Below, in pieces: positions 13,884 through 26,009 of a stretch of DNA of 64,000 bases. Position 1 is the stretch's first letter, and the number at the start of each line of letters is the position of its first letter. The notes under the pieces are model-generated. The model had not been told where the DNA came from. It saw nothing but the letters and a program-made list of their open reading frames with translations, and did no database searches. Source of the stretch: Chlorophyllum brunneum (taxonomy: Eukaryota; Basidiomycota; Agaricomycetes; Agaricales; Agaricaceae); contig OY756145.1 in assembly GCA_963576785.1 (NCBI GenBank), forward strand, positions 2,108,001 to 2,172,000, in the 5' to 3' direction. The position numbers and the translations under genes were made by a program.

Positions 13884-16800
13884 TCAAATTTCGCCCTCTT
13901 CTGGAGTCTCCGCACGGACAGACTGATCGCGTTTGTCAACATCCATATGTTCGCTTGGCGCGTCGTCACGATCATACCGAGGCCGCTGCAACGTAGACGT
14001 AAATCAACCCTCCCCAACCGACACGTTTAGGGCCTTACCTTTTCAGCTCGGTCCTCGTGGCTGCCTCCTTCTTTGGGGTCATCCCTGTATGTGGATGTGC
14101 TTCTCTCTCTTTCTCTCTTCGGCGTATCATCCCAATCCCGTCCGTAATAATCGGCTCGCGAGCTCTTGCGACCACCTTCCCGCTTCCTGTCGTCATCTTT
14201 GTGTTTAGAGGACCTATATCCATCCCTGTCCCGGTCCTCCCTATCTCGTTCCCTTCCATAATCCCTTGACCTACGGTCATCATAGTCATCATACCGGTGG
14301 TGTCGCGAGCTTCGACGGTCATAATCCTTCCTGTCCCTGTCTCGCTCACGATATTCACGGTCCTTTTCTTTCTCTCTCTCCCTCTCCTTCTCACGATCAC
14401 GCTCTCTATCACGGTCTCTCTCCCTCTCTCTGTCTTCTTTGTGCTCTCTGTGCGGTTCTTTTCTCTTTCTGCTCGTCGTTGATCCGCCGTCTTCCGAGGC
14501 TGCCTCACGCATACGTTCCTGGGATAGTTTTTAATCATTCCTTTTTTCCCAAGTCAAGGAATTGAACTACCTTTTGCCTCTTTACATATTTGGCAAATGC
14601 AGCTCGTCGCCCTTCCTCGTCTTCGAGAGCCTTGTACTCCGGCAGATGCTCAATAAGAGGAATGACCTAAATAGCCGTCAGAGAGCCAGCGGTAATGACA
14701 GAACAAAATGTAGCTCACCTCCTCGTAAGAAAGAGTGATATCAAGAGGCTCAGGAAGCTTCTTCATTGCATATCTCAAATCATCCTGTAAATGTCTCTGT
14801 TTTCTCTCAGCTCGTCTCTTTTCGTCGGCTTGCTTCTTGACCGCCACATCCTTGAGCTGCAAAAGGACGACCAGTCAACGATGAAGTCAAGGGAACATGG
14901 GTTTGTTAAACACATACTGCATTGAAAACCTCGTGTAGGTCCTCTCCGGTCAAGCGTCCCGCCGCATCCGTAGCATTAGCCCGCACAATTTTCAGATATT
15001 CTTCCTCACTTGTACCGACAGACACGATAAACCCATTCTCCACTTCAGCCATTTTCACATCCCCATCAGCCTCCATCTTGGGTCTTTCCACATCAGCTCC
15101 AGGAGGGCTCCATTGCCTCAAAACATCCTCCACTGCGGCAATTTTAGCATCTAACCTCTGGTCGAGCGTGTCGACAGTATCCCAAAAGAGCTCAAGTGGG
15201 TTAGAACCAGGATTACCAAGCATGTTAAGGTAGCGATCGTCCTGTCTGAAGAGAGGATACACTTCTTTCCACTTCGACCTGGCTCTGATCTTTCCATTGT
15301 TGATGAGATCTTGTAACAGTGCCTGAACAGCTAGTCAGTCCAAGATCTGATACTATGCAGGCGTGACACACCTTGAAAGCCTCTCTGGCCTTCCTTTCCT
15401 TTCTGGTCTTTTCAACTTGAGCCCTCCTAGTCTGCTCTTCGTACTCCCTCTCCCGAACTCGGCTATAGTCCTCGAACGCTAATAGAATGTCCAGAGCCGG
15501 TAATTTCTGCAATTCAGGATCCGCCTTGTATTCGTCAGAATCCATGACCAGGTTATGCGCGGTCTTCCAACGCGTGACAACATCTACGTTCAGCTCCTTG
15601 AAGAGTGCAACAACTTTGGACACACTACGCGTGCGTGCAGCACGGGACTCTTGCTATATGCGTAGAAAAAATAGACAAGATGAAACGAAAGGCTGTATAC
15701 AAGGCAGAAAACGACGCACCATTTCGCGCTGCTTCAATTCTGTAACATATTCTTCAAAAATGAGCCTCCTCTCAGCCTCGAGCCGAGCCTGTTGCCAAAT
15801 TGGGTGCTGTGCAAAGAGCTTGTCTGCAGTGCGGAAAGTCGTGTAGTGAAAAACGTTCGGATTGCCTTTTAGCATATTCCGAAGGGCGGGACGTAGCTTG
15901 GCAAGCCTAGCCTCCTTTTCTTCCTGTTCCTTCGCCCTCAATCCATTTGTATACTAATGCCCAAGTTCAGCGTATGGCCTAAATCAACAAGAAATCGTCC
16001 ACACCTTTTCCCAACAGGTCTTCTTCTCAGCAAGGGTGTTCAAAGCCTTGTACAGTGGATCAGTAATGATAGCACGCATCGTCTGGTCCCAAGTCCAGCC
16101 CGCATCCACCCCTGCCTTCTTCAGCAAATGAACAAATGCTTTCTCACCCTCCTCTACGGTCACAAATCCATTATGGGGGATGACGGGATCATCCGGCAAA
16201 TGAGGACGTGCCGGCAATACAGAGTTCGCAGCCAGTGGCAAACCATTGCTTCCCGTGTGTGCACCAACCGTGAGAGGTGTGCCAGCGTTTGATGCGTTAG
16301 TGCCATTCGCTTGTTGAGGCTGGGATGAGGGAGTAGATGAGGATGTGTCAGCGCCTCCCATGGGGACGAGTGCACCTTGAGTTGCTCCTCCGACTGGCGT
16401 AAATCCAGGAGCGCCTATAGCTCGGGGTTGACTGTTTTGGATATTAATTATCGTGAATTCACCAAGGGATAGCTCTGTCAGACCTTGTAGCTTGTTGTGC
16501 AGGGGGTCCATTTTTCAATTCTTCCTGTACTTGGTCGACGTAGACCAGGACATCATCAGGCATTTCCCATTTTGACTCCTTGGTTTCGGTCTGAAAGAGT
16601 GAATCAATATCCATAGATAACAGAAAGAAGGGGATGGTGTACATTGTAATAATACTTTCGTCCATTTGAAAAGTACTCTTTCCACTTGGTCTTACTGAGC
16701 GCCCGCTGCGAAGTTTCTTTGAGCAATGTGGACATGACAGCTATGATGACAACGCGCTGACCTCGAATGATGTTTTGAGCTCTTTGAAGCCTCAGCATGA

Positions 16801-16992
16801 GCATGGAGAAACGATACGCAAGAAATCACCAAGATGCTTACCGTCAGGCTTCTCCCAAACACTCTGTTTCGTGCCGGTATTGAACCAATACGTGCGTCCC
16901 TCAGGATTACGGTGCTCCGTCTTGATAGCAGAAACGGTTGAGCCATGGAAATGAAACACGGCCACTAATGCCAAACTCACCCAGATGTTCAT
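13884..16992 (-). CDS. PRP40: Pre-mRNA processing protein PRP40 (WW and FF domains)
   Basis: U1 snRNP-associated factor that bridges the 5' splice site and branch-point proteins. The first exon has only four codons (MNIW, 16992-16981); a 60-nt intron follows, then WW1 ([20 protein letters not shown]...WEKPD) and WW2 ([20 protein letters not shown], then [13 protein letters not shown]). A Pro/Ser/Thr/Gln linker leads to FF repeats: [20 protein letters not shown], a second near [20 protein letters not shown], others at [20 protein letters not shown] and [20 protein letters not shown]. The C-terminus is a long Arg/Asp/Glu tract (14512-14039). A frame stop at 14027 is bypassed by a 53-nt intron (13986-14038); the last exon then reads [20 protein letters not shown] and ends PEEGEI, with TGA at 13884. 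At least ten introns. Confidence 0.92.
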
Positions 16993-17961
16993 TGTGAACA
17001 GTGCAGATTATTCCTTTGCAGAAGTGATCAGTGCAGAATGGATATATGGAAGACAGACCCTAGGCAATGATGCGAAAAAGGACATGTGGTTTGTTTGTCA
17101 TTATTGGTTTCAGAGGGTACAGAGCCACAGAGCAAGATACTGGTCCTTGACTGGAGAAAAATATACCTTTGTCCACATTCATGACCGCCTCCAGGGCCAG
17201 GTTCCCCGAGATCTGCTCTGCAGGCGTGCACGCCGTCTTTCCAAAGTCATCCAAGTGTGATTCAGAGGTCTTCCGCCGGGTGTATAAAAAGCCGGAAGAC
17301 GAACACTCCTTTGCCTCTCGAATCCTCATTCAATTTCTCCCCAATCTCAGTGACCTCGAACTCACCCGAGTATCTTGCATTTGTCGAATCTGGAGAGACA
17401 CCATGACCTATCCCGGTGCCATATAGATTTGAAAGAGCCTTACCCGTACTGCCATGATAGTGTCTCCCATGAAGTTACCCAGTGTTGGATCCCTACCGGC
17501 ACTAGTATGCGAACTTGTCTTCCCTCAAGGTTTTCAAGCATAGTACACTGCCCACATTCCTCCTACTTTGCTCATTCCCTTCGTCAGTTTCACCTGGTGA
17601 TAAGGCGCATAGTCTATCGGAATGGGGAAGCCATGTCAGGAGGCTTCTCATATTCCGTGGCGGTGCTATGCCACGAAGTGGGTCCATGTTTGACTGACTT
17701 GGTATACCATTTCACACCCAAAAAAAAATCTGGCTACATAGCGAATAGGATTGGGATATCATATACAACACACTGCCATATCCAAATTTCATCTAGTAAA
17801 GTATGTACGAGGATGGAAAGAAGGTAATTAGGGGGAATGCACAGTACAAACCAAAGGGAGAAAAACAAATCAGTTCTAGTAATATCATGAATGGATATGT
17901 GGTATAGTCTGAATTGAGAGACCCGTAAAGAGGGTCCTGGTATCCACGAAATGCCTCAAAT
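16993..17961. other. Intergenic stretch, possible F-box remnant
   Basis: About 970 bp between the PRP40 start and the stop of the next minus-strand gene. The only protein-like signal is the F-box-like frame at 17181-17426. A CT-rich promoter for PRP40 should lie near 17000-17100, but no motif stands out. Confidence 0.4.
17181..17426 (+). pseudogene. F-box-like fragment (weak)
   Basis: An 81-codon frame from ATG 17181 ends with ILIQFLPNLSDLELTRVSCI followed by CRIWRDTM. This matches the general F-box pattern (LP, then L..L..V..VC+.WR), as in the many basidiomycete F-box proteins. Nothing downstream continues it in frame and the usual LRR-like body is absent, so it would be a remnant or a chance match. 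Confidence 0.25.
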
Positions 17962-19608
17962 TCACCGAGCCATGATCGCCTGGGTCCTCTCCGTCGCCTC
18001 TCGAATCGCCTTTTCCGATGCACTCAAGTATTCTTCGACGAGCTTTCTCCCATCCACTCGCCTCCTGGCAGCCAACCTAGCGGGGCTAACGCTGCCCAGT
18101 GTGGTGTCATCTCCACCATCACCATTCTGCCAATCCACAATCCCAGCTTCCCATCTCTCAATTCTCACTCTACTCTTCTCCGCACTCTCCCATTCCGACT
18201 GCCATCCGCCCATCTTATTCTTCAGAGCCTTAATCTTCCTTCCAGCTTCTGTAGTAGCAGCACCATTCACCTGTGCTTGTTCCGATAGTGTCGTAAGAGA
18301 TGAGATGAGCGATGATGTGAATGTGCGGATATGAGTAAGATGAGGTATCGCGCTAGCAGGTGTTGTTTTAGCCGGTACGGGTATAGGAGGTGGAGGCGGC
18401 AAATTCGAGAATGTGACTTTAGTTGGGGTAGGCGAAACGGAATCTGAAGGTGAGAAGTCGTCCCCCAACTCGCGGTGCAAGTGCGCATGAGGGTCTATGT
18501 CCCACTGGCTCTGTTGAGTCGCTTCTTCTTCTGTCACTGTATCCAAGGCGAGCCCAGACGAAGCCCCTGTAGGCGTAACGAGAGTCGCAGATGAAGAAAG
18601 GTCGTGACCGCCGTCATCTTCGTCATCATTCATCGAAGGAAGCTCGTCAACACGGCTAAGGACCTCCGTCCCGTTAACCTCGCCCGCAATCTTTCTGAAC
18701 TCCCTGTCGTACTCCAACAGCTCTCGTAGTTGGCCCTCTCGGTTCCTGGCAGCCTCGTCCATTCGACGGATGATATCTGAAGCATAGCGTTCAAGAGCGG
18801 GCTGCTGGGATGACGATGTCATCCGACTTGAAAGATTTACCGATGCCGAGTCACTGTCTAGTGTCCTGAGGTGCTTTAGAAAGGTTTCTGTTGATTCCAG
18901 GTCCTGTGCCAACACGTCAATAGCATCTGCCTCCGGCCTTTGCACCTTGATCGTAGGTTTCCTCCTCTTCCCAGCAGGCACGGGACTGCCGAATCCATTC
19001 ACGCCCTCGTACTCCTCGACATCCTGTGCCTCTTCGTCACCACCATCGCTGCCAAGTCCGTTCAACTCTTGTGCAAACGAGCTGCCCCCCGCATTTTCAA
19101 GACCAATATCATTCCCGTTCAATGCCAACCCCTCACTGACACCGTTCAGGAGTGCATGCTGCGGATCCAGGTCTTCGTCTTGTACCTGTCCGGTATCTCC
19201 AAGTTCATCTTCTCCCAAGTGTGACATCGAGCCCCGACCTGCGGTGCTCACCGGTTCATCAATCCCCTCTGCACCCTCGTCATATTCGATCCCAAACTCC
19301 TCCGCCAACAATTTTGACCCAGCGCTGGGTTCGGGCATCAAAGCGAAGGCGAGTTCATGTGCAAGTGAGTGTTGTCTGCTGCCACCATTAGCAACCCCAT
19401 TCAGCGTGTTTGCACCGTCCGCTTCATCGTCATCCCCTGCTACATTCAGTGCATGTGCCAGGCTCGAAGGGGCACATAGAGAGGCTGAGGATTTCCGAGA
19501 ACCAACATTTTGCCGCGAAGGTCTACGCGGAACGGCCTTGGAGGGTGCGAGGAAATGCGAGGAGTGAGGCGTAGCGAAAAGGTCGTCCTGGTTCGTGTAG
19601 TGAGGCAT
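17962..19608 (-). CDS. Uncharacterised acidic coiled-coil protein, 548 aa, single exon
   Basis: A single uninterrupted frame of 548 codons (ATG 19608, TGA 17962-17964), unusual here because nearly every other gene is split. The N-terminal half is low-complexity and acidic, with two similar segments, SSLAHALNVAGDDDEADG and HSLAHELAFALMPEPSAG. The middle has IDVLAQDLESTETFLKHLRT and a charged helix NREGQLRELLEYDREFRKIA. The C-terminal third has proline runs (about residues 390-415) and a helical segment, IKALKNKMGGWQSEWESAEK, ending SASEKAIREATERTQAIMAR. No signal peptide or membrane segment. I do not recognise the family. The conserved-looking helices and full-length codon use suggest a real gene, perhaps an adaptor or trafficking factor; that role is a guess. 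Confidence 0.75.
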   Translation of the reverse strand: MPHYTNQDDLFATPHSSHFLAPSKAVPRRPSRQNVGSRKSSASLCAPSSLAHALNVAGDDDEADGANTLNGVANGGSRQHSLAHELAFALMPEPSAGSKLLAEEFGIEYDEGAEGIDEPVSTAGRGSMSHLGEDELGDTGQVQDEDLDPQHALLNGVSEGLALNGNDIGLENAGGSSFAQELNGLGSDGGDEEAQDVEEYEGVNGFGSPVPAGKRRKPTIKVQRPEADAIDVLAQDLESTETFLKHLRTLDSDSASVNLSSRMTSSSQQPALERYASDIIRRMDEAARNREGQLRELLEYDREFRKIAGEVNGTEVLSRVDELPSMNDDEDDGGHDLSSSATLVTPTGASSGLALDTVTEEEATQQSQWDIDPHAHLHRELGDDFSPSDSVSPTPTKVTFSNLPPPPPIPVPAKTTPASAIPHLTHIRTFTSSLISSLTTLSEQAQVNGAATTEAGRKIKALKNKMGGWQSEWESAEKSRVRIERWEAGIVDWQNGDGGDDTTLGSVSPARLAARRRVDGRKLVEEYLSASEKAIREATERTQAIMAR

Positions 19609-19816
19609 TGGTGCTTGTGATAAATGTGAACGCGTAGCGTTTATTCCTATTCACACCGTGGCAACCACTTGCGGATATCGCCGGTCACAAGTCTATATAC
19701 GGTTTTCGTAGTTCAGGAGCTACTCTACTTCCAGTTATGTTCTCTACGCGGATCCGTGATATCGAAACCTATAGAGGGGCTATGAGCATCCATGGAAATT
19801 ATTTACTGGGTTCTCC

Positions 19817-22800
19817 TTACCAAGATGTCCTTGCATCCACAGCCTCCTTTCGGACCACCCGCTTTGGATCGTCGAGAACTTTCGCCAGCCCTTTGATCAC
19901 CAACGGTTTTGAGGGATGCAGGATGTCGTACCGCACAATTGATGGCAGCTTCTCGAGGTACTTCAGAGCGGATACTCTCACTCTCTACACGAGCCCTTGA
20001 GTCTGTGGCCTAGCAAACCTTGGGAAATACACACCGAAGACGGCATCTCTGCCACATTACTATTCTTCAACATCAAATCCACCAACGTGGGAGCATGACT
20101 TGCCACCAAACTGTGTTCTGGTGAGTCACCTTCCGCAGCCGCTAAGAATGTATCAATAACATTTGACCGGATGTCCGCGTCCGGAAGTTCAAGGCCACGG
20201 AGCAGTAGAGGAATGAGCTGGACACAAAATATAAGCTCTTGGAAGCGACTAGTCGTAACAGATGGTGCCTACTCCGGGTAATTCATGTTGGTAGGTTGCC
20301 TTGGGTATGGACTTTATTAATGAAGTCAAGGCAACCAAAGACGCCGTCTGTTCCCTAGGTTCTTCATACAACGAGTGAGCTCTTAACCTTGCCCGACATA
20401 GATACCGGACTCACTGGTGGAATCCTTTGCACCGACGATGATTCTGGGGAGAACCCTATTCGCAAATTTCTGAACATATAGGATCTACGGGATATTAAGA
20501 TCTGTGAGGATAATTTGTAAAGACAACGTACTCGTATCACAGAGTGGTGTTTCTTGGTCAGTACATCATCCACGCCTACAACTTCTCCAATGGCCTTTGC
20601 AGCGTCCCAGCCAATCACTTCGTCACAGAAGACCTCAAATAACTTGTCAGTGAATTCTGGAGCAAGAACATGATTGCGAATAAGAAGGGCTTTGGAGACC
20701 TATTCTCTTTCATGAGGATCGTTACTCGGGTTTTCGGAGAGATAGACAAACCCATATCCAAGCCTTGACGGCATTCCTCCTTCGTTCAGGGGACGCCCCG
20801 ACCTCGCGCACTTCTTGGCTCCAGAACGTTGATAACATAGTATTTAGCAATGTGTTCAAAGCTGTAAACCAATAAACACCCGGTTCCCTTGAATGAACGG
20901 GTTGGCAACCTACCATCGGCGTCCGCACGCTTGTTCAGAATCGAAGCAAATAACTCGAGAGCGGCATCGCGCTGGAGTTCGGAGTCGGCACTCGTAAGAC
21001 ACCACCACAGGATTTTGTCAAGAAAAGCCTTTAACTCAGAAACCGCGGGCCGGACCTGTGGCGAGGTCAAACATTTGTTAGAGCCCCATAGGATTCGTGG
21101 CTAAACGTACCTCCTTCCGCAGCGGGATAATAGCCGCAGCAAAGAGTGCCAGCAGATTCTTCTGAACAGTGGGTGCCGAATCCTGGGGCAACCCCGTCAG
21201 AACGTCCGACTAACTGGGTAGCAACAAACCGACTGAGAATACGAGTAGCTGCTTATCTGCAGCGATTTTCTGGTGCCCTTCCGTGATGGGCTTGATATTA
21301 CCCTCCAACAAGGCATCATACAATAACGTCGCGTAACTTTCTTGCCGCCTGAATTCACCATTATGGTCAATTTCACGGGCATCGATGCACAATGACGCTT
21401 ACGCCAGGGGTAGAACCTGCACAACCAACATCACAACCTCCCCCGCCTTCTTTACCAACCTCGAGTCCGTAGCGATACATACTCTTTTCCTCCATCCCTG
21501 TCTCTCGCCCGAGGCATCACCGGCCTCTGAGGAGGCGACAAATCCCGCGAACACAAACAGGTTGAACATTCTCGGGACCAGTCTCTCAATGTATTTAGCC
21601 ACATCCAGATCACCATTGTCTACCTTCTTCTGGAGTGTCTTTGCGAGCGTGCTCAAAATCCAGTGAGCATATGCCGCATATAGCTCCACGTCGTTCGACT
21701 GGAATGTCAAGGAAGAGGCATTGGGAACGCAAATCAAATCAAGCTTCGTCGTCAGGCGAATAACCAAGGTCTCGAATAACTGTGCTTGAACACAGAGTAT
21801 CTCCAAAGCCGACAACACGTTCAGAATCTTGACTCGTTCCGGGATAGCATCACGGGCCGGTGGCGTGTCAGGAAGTGAGCTAAATAATAGGGGAAGTGTT
21901 TGTTCCTCGACTGGTCGAGCGTTAACGCTGGCCACAGACGATAGAAGATCTAGGATGGCATCACTGGCGACAAAGCATTCAGCAAAGTCGGCGAAGCTCC
22001 GAAAGCGACACGGGAATACCTAGCATCGTCGAATTCATCTGAATCAGCTTCCATGATATCATTTACGTTATGCACAACAAAGGTCAACTCCTCGTCCGTC
22101 AGAAGGTTCTCAGTCGTAGCCATCCCTTGCAAACCAGCCAAAGCAGGTCTTCGCGATGAAGTAGACTTCAAGCCAACTGTGAGCACACCAAGTACTTCAT
22201 CCTTGTAAGCCATCAAGGGCGGCGCTGTTGGCTCCGTCTCCATATCATCTTCTGTCCGAGCCGGCTGAGAGGAGAGTTTTGATAAGGAGTCCCGAGCTGC
22301 GGTGATGAATTCAGATAAAACTGTAAGTATGGGCGCGCGATTCCCTGCTTCGTCTGGGTCGAGGAATAGTCCGACAAGATGGGGAACAGCTTGGGAAATG
22401 GTGTACTTCGCGACAGAAGCTACCGTACTTCGATAAATATGGAACTGGACAGTACAAGAAGAGAGGCTTACGAGTGGTGCTCATGAAAGCACAGAGAATC
22501 TTTGCCGCAGGTCTTGCTTGACTCTTCTCCGGTTCTTTGAGTATACCGATGCACTCTTCGCAGACTTCACGAGCGAGGCCCTGGATGTCCATATCACCTC
22601 CCGCTGGCTCGTCCGCCTCGTGGATAGTTTTCACGAGAATTTGAGTCGTACGTAACGCTTCCTCCTCATTCACAGAGTCGGTCGGTTGGAATATCTATCG
22701 TTATCTTCATCACGGGACTGTCTATTGGCCAGTGGTCAGGACTTGCCTCGAGCTTGAGAGAATTCCACAGTTTACGAGCTTCGACCCGCGCCAGGGCCGA

Positions 22801-24034
22801 ACCGAACACAGGAAGGCAAATGCCCATGGTTTGCAGCGTATCCCTCTGCCGAAACCATCAGCTACATCAGCACTGCATGTTGCAAGCGTAATCTTACTTT
22901 CGTTGCCCTCGTGCCAGCCAGTAGTTTTTCTAAGAATACAGGAATCGCAAGTGGACCGAAATACGGTGTCGCACTCAAACAACCACTGGAAAAGTCTCAG
23001 TAGCCGAACAGTAAGCGTTAAGACAACATACCGAAGAGCGTCGCGTAAGTCATCGGTCGAGATTCCATAGGGGTCGTTTGGTGGAGGTCTAAAGGTGATG
23101 GGAAAATAGCAAAACGTTATGTTGAAGAGGGTCTGACAAGCAGGTGAGCAACATAAATCAAGGTGAGATGTTTATGAATATCACCTCTATCCTCTGATAA
23201 ACGTCAAATTCGATCAGGATAACGCGGGCTATGGCGAAGGCTATTACGAGATTGCGGGGATCTTTCTCGCCATCTGCAAGGCTAACGTAACCATCCAGGA
23301 ACTCTTTGCCCATCGCCTTGAGGACTAAGAATAGTCAGTTGCTGGTGCGGAGGGGTCAACAAAACACGCACCGTCTCTGTGGTTTGCGACTAAAGAATCC
23401 AGAATGGAAAAGATAACGAAGCGGACAGATTGCACCAGGGCCTTCGCTTTCACGTGGAGAAACATACTGTTGGTGAGTCAGAACAAGCCGTCGGCAAGTC
23501 CTGCGGGATGTCTGCACCTGCGTAGTATGCTCTGGACCTCGAGAGCTGAACATGTCGGCAGCTTGACTAATGTTTGTATTCCTTTTAAAGCTGGTATGAT
23601 GGTCCCCGAGTCCTCGAGCTTGCCACAGTAGAACGTGGATAGCACTCGAGCTAAAGAAAAGGTTTGAAGTAGTTCCACAGTGCTCAACGAGACTCTTCTT
23701 ACTGGACTGCTTGTTGATTTTCTCTGGCGGAAGGCTGGCCAAAATTAGCGAGAGGAAGTCGACACCTAAACCAATGTTTGAGGGGTGGTACTTCGTTGAG
23801 TCCAGGTAGTGAGCCCACCCTTCCGCCGTAGATCTTCTTCATCCGCGGTGAGGTATTCGCCCAAGCATTTAACCACATTGACGAGGCTCGTTCGGTCGGC
23901 CGAAATCTCTGGAGATGGAGTCTAGTGGTCGTTGGCGTCGTAAGAAGAGGTCGAGTACCTGACACAATCTCCTTGATCTCTTCGTCCTTCTCGGTTGCGA
24001 TCCAGGTCCGTATCAGGCGTTCCGTGTTCTCCAT
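19817..24034 (-). CDS. MMS19: MMS19, cytosolic iron-sulfur targeting HEAT-repeat protein
   Basis: Scaffold of the cytosolic iron-sulfur assembly targeting complex, which delivers Fe-S clusters to DNA repair and replication enzymes such as XPD. The start at 24034 reads MENTERLIRTWIATEKDEEI. Helical repeats follow over many short exons: VLSTFYCGKLEDSGTIIPAL, LADGEKDPRNLVIAFAIARV, the block PPPNDPYGISTDDLRDALR typical of the N-terminal half, and after the linker EEALRTTQILVKTIHEADEP. The C-terminal half has AYKDEVLGVLTVGLKSTSSR, NLLTDEELTFVVHNVNDIME and PRMFNLFVFAGFVASSEAGD, and ends RVSALKYLEKLPSIVRYDIL...KRVVRKEAVDARTSW; TAA at 19817-19819. The last blocks match the conserved MMS19 C-terminus. 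More than ten introns, no break seen. It diverges from NDUFAF7 with 173 bp between starts. Confidence 0.9.
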
Positions 24035-24207
24035 GGTCGATGAGAATTCCCAAAAGTGAAGGAGAACGACAAGATTAGATTAGGCTGTTGTAGTTCGCCA
24101 TCAACCTTTTTCGCCATGTCGTGAAATTGGTCACATGTTCGTCTCGGACAACAGCTCGTCAACGCCCTCGACATCCCCGGCACCGTCGTCACCCTTGCTC
24201 GTCGCAC
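24035..24207. promoter_or_regulatory. Shared divergent promoter, MMS19 / NDUFAF7
   Basis: 173 bp between the MMS19 ATG (24034) and the preferred NDUFAF7 ATG (24208). An in-frame plus-strand ATG at 24121 would shrink it to 86 bp, but that extension is Arg/His-rich and less like the family. No TATA motif seen. Confidence 0.45.
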
Positions 24208-25925
24208 ATGACATCGCTGGGGGCGCGCTCTTCTCGATGTCTACTCAACTACCACCGCCATAGCTTCCTACCTCTACCCCTCGCTGCCGTCCAACGCTTC
24301 TCTACTTCGCGTGCCCAGTTCAAGAACCGTCCAGATGAGCTACCCCCAGAACCGAAAGACAAATGGAACTATAACAAGAGTTTCATAGCTGCTGAACCTA
24401 CCCCGGCTCAGGTTACATTCAAGCAGGTCGACGCTAACACACTAGAGCATGAAACTGTCCCACCCAAAGGAGTGAAGTTGCTTGTTCGCGACTTCATCGA
24501 GGATTCTCTGTACAACCCCCATTATGGGTATTTCCCAAAGCAGGTCAACATCTTTAATACTCAAGGGACCTCATTTGAGTTTCGGAAGCTGCGGGATTCG
24601 TCGGAATTCCAGGAGGAAGTGGCGAAAAGATATGCTGCATATGGCGCGGATAGACATGACGGACCCGGAAGGCAGTTGTGGCATACCCCAACAGAGCTAT
24701 TCAAGGTGAGTACCTGCATGTACAACCTTTCCGGTGGATTCGTATTAAACCTGCTTTTAGCCATACTATGGCCAAGCCCTTGCTCAATGTCTGGTGTCCG
24801 AGTACCTGCTCAAGTACTTTCCATATGAAGACTTTGTCATATACGAGATTGGTGCAGGGAATGGTTCACTGGCAGAGAGTATTCTGGACTTCCTGAAAGA
24901 ACACTACCCAGACGTGTATGAGCGGACACGTTATAACATTATTGAAATCAGCGGCAACCTTGCCAAACTCCAGAAGAAAAGGCTTGCAAAGCACCACGGT
25001 TCAGTCAGGGTCGTCCACCAGAGTGTTTTCCACTGGAAAACGCGTGAAACTGCCCCCTGCTTCTTCCTCGCCTTGGAAGTTATCGTGAGTTTCCCTCCTT
25101 CAGCTCCCGACCCCATGTTTACGCACCGATCCTAAGGACAATTTTGCCCACGACGTAATTCGCTATGATCTTCGCACCATGAAACCATACCAAGGCGTCG
25201 TGACCATTGATGAACAAGGCGATTTCGACATGATTTTTACACCTGTGACGGACCCATTAATCGCTTCTTTCCTCAAAATCCGCGATCGCCTTGGTCACAG
25301 CCCACCCATCCATACATTCCTCCAGCGTTCAGACACCCTCCGCAAAATCTATACCTCCCTTCCGTTCGCCCCCAATCTCTCTCAAGAAGAGTATATCCCC
25401 ACTCGGCTACTCAGTCTCCTGAAATCCCTACGAAATCACTTCCCCCGACATCGCCTCCTCTTGTCCGACTTCTCATCCCTTCCTGACGCCATTTCCGGCA
25501 TCAATGCTCCCGTCGTTCAGACGCGCTTCCGTAATGTCACAGTGCCATGTTCAACTCTTCTGGTTAAGCAAGGCTACTTTGACATCTTCTTCCCGACAGA
25601 TTTCGGGCGCCTACGAGATATGTACGAGTACATGCTCTCCCAACCATACTCAAAATTGGGCGGAACTATGTCTCCCTTGACAACAAGTTCGAGTCCCTTG
25701 TCACTGGGGGCCGGGTTCTTCGACTCGTATCAATCACAATCAAATCGCCGTCATCCTGTAGACGGTGTGACCTCCGCTAGTGGGTTGCCCGTAGGAGAAC
25801 GGAAGTCGAGCGTGTTCACCCACGCAGAATTTATGGAGACTTATGCTGAGCTGGGAAAGACTACTCTATGGAACGGGGAAAATCCGCTACTCGACTTTTA
25901 CAAGAACGTCAAGTTCTTGTTCTAA
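24208..25925 (+). CDS. NDUFAF7: NDUFAF7-like protein arginine methyltransferase, mitochondrial
   Basis: SAM-dependent arginine methyltransferase of the NDUFAF7/MidA family, which in animals dimethylates NDUFS2 during complex I assembly in the matrix. Three exons: 24208-24705, 24761-25084, 25137-25925, all in phase 0, 536 codons. The N-terminus MTSLGARSSRCLLNYHRHSF is a mitochondrial presequence. The family block LVRDFIEDSLYNPHYGYF is followed by LWHTPTELFK, and exon 2 carries the SAM-binding motif VIYEIGAGNGSLAESILDFL. Exon 3 has LEVIDNFAHDVIRYD (across the junction) and the C-terminal part RHRLLLSDFSSLPDAISGIN, APVVQTRFRNVTVPCSTLLV and TLWNGENPLLDFYKNVKFLF. I prefer ATG 24208 over 24121 because it starts a clean presequence. 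Confidence 0.9.
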
Positions 25926-26009
25926 GTGCGAGCGGGATACCTAGTTCCAGGAGTTTTATGATGTTGACTAGGGAACAGTCGGCAGAACTTGGTTAGGTAT
26001 CTTATTCAC

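Noticed and set aside
14266..14565. Plus-strand frames opposite the PRP40 Arg/Asp-rich tail
   Set aside because: Low-complexity antisense of the RD/RE repeats.
17441..17827. Plus-strand frame downstream of the F-box-like piece
   Set aside because: It does not continue the F-box frame and shows no repeat or domain.
18947..19567. 206-codon plus-strand frame
   Set aside because: Ser/Pro-rich shadow opposite the acidic 548-aa gene.
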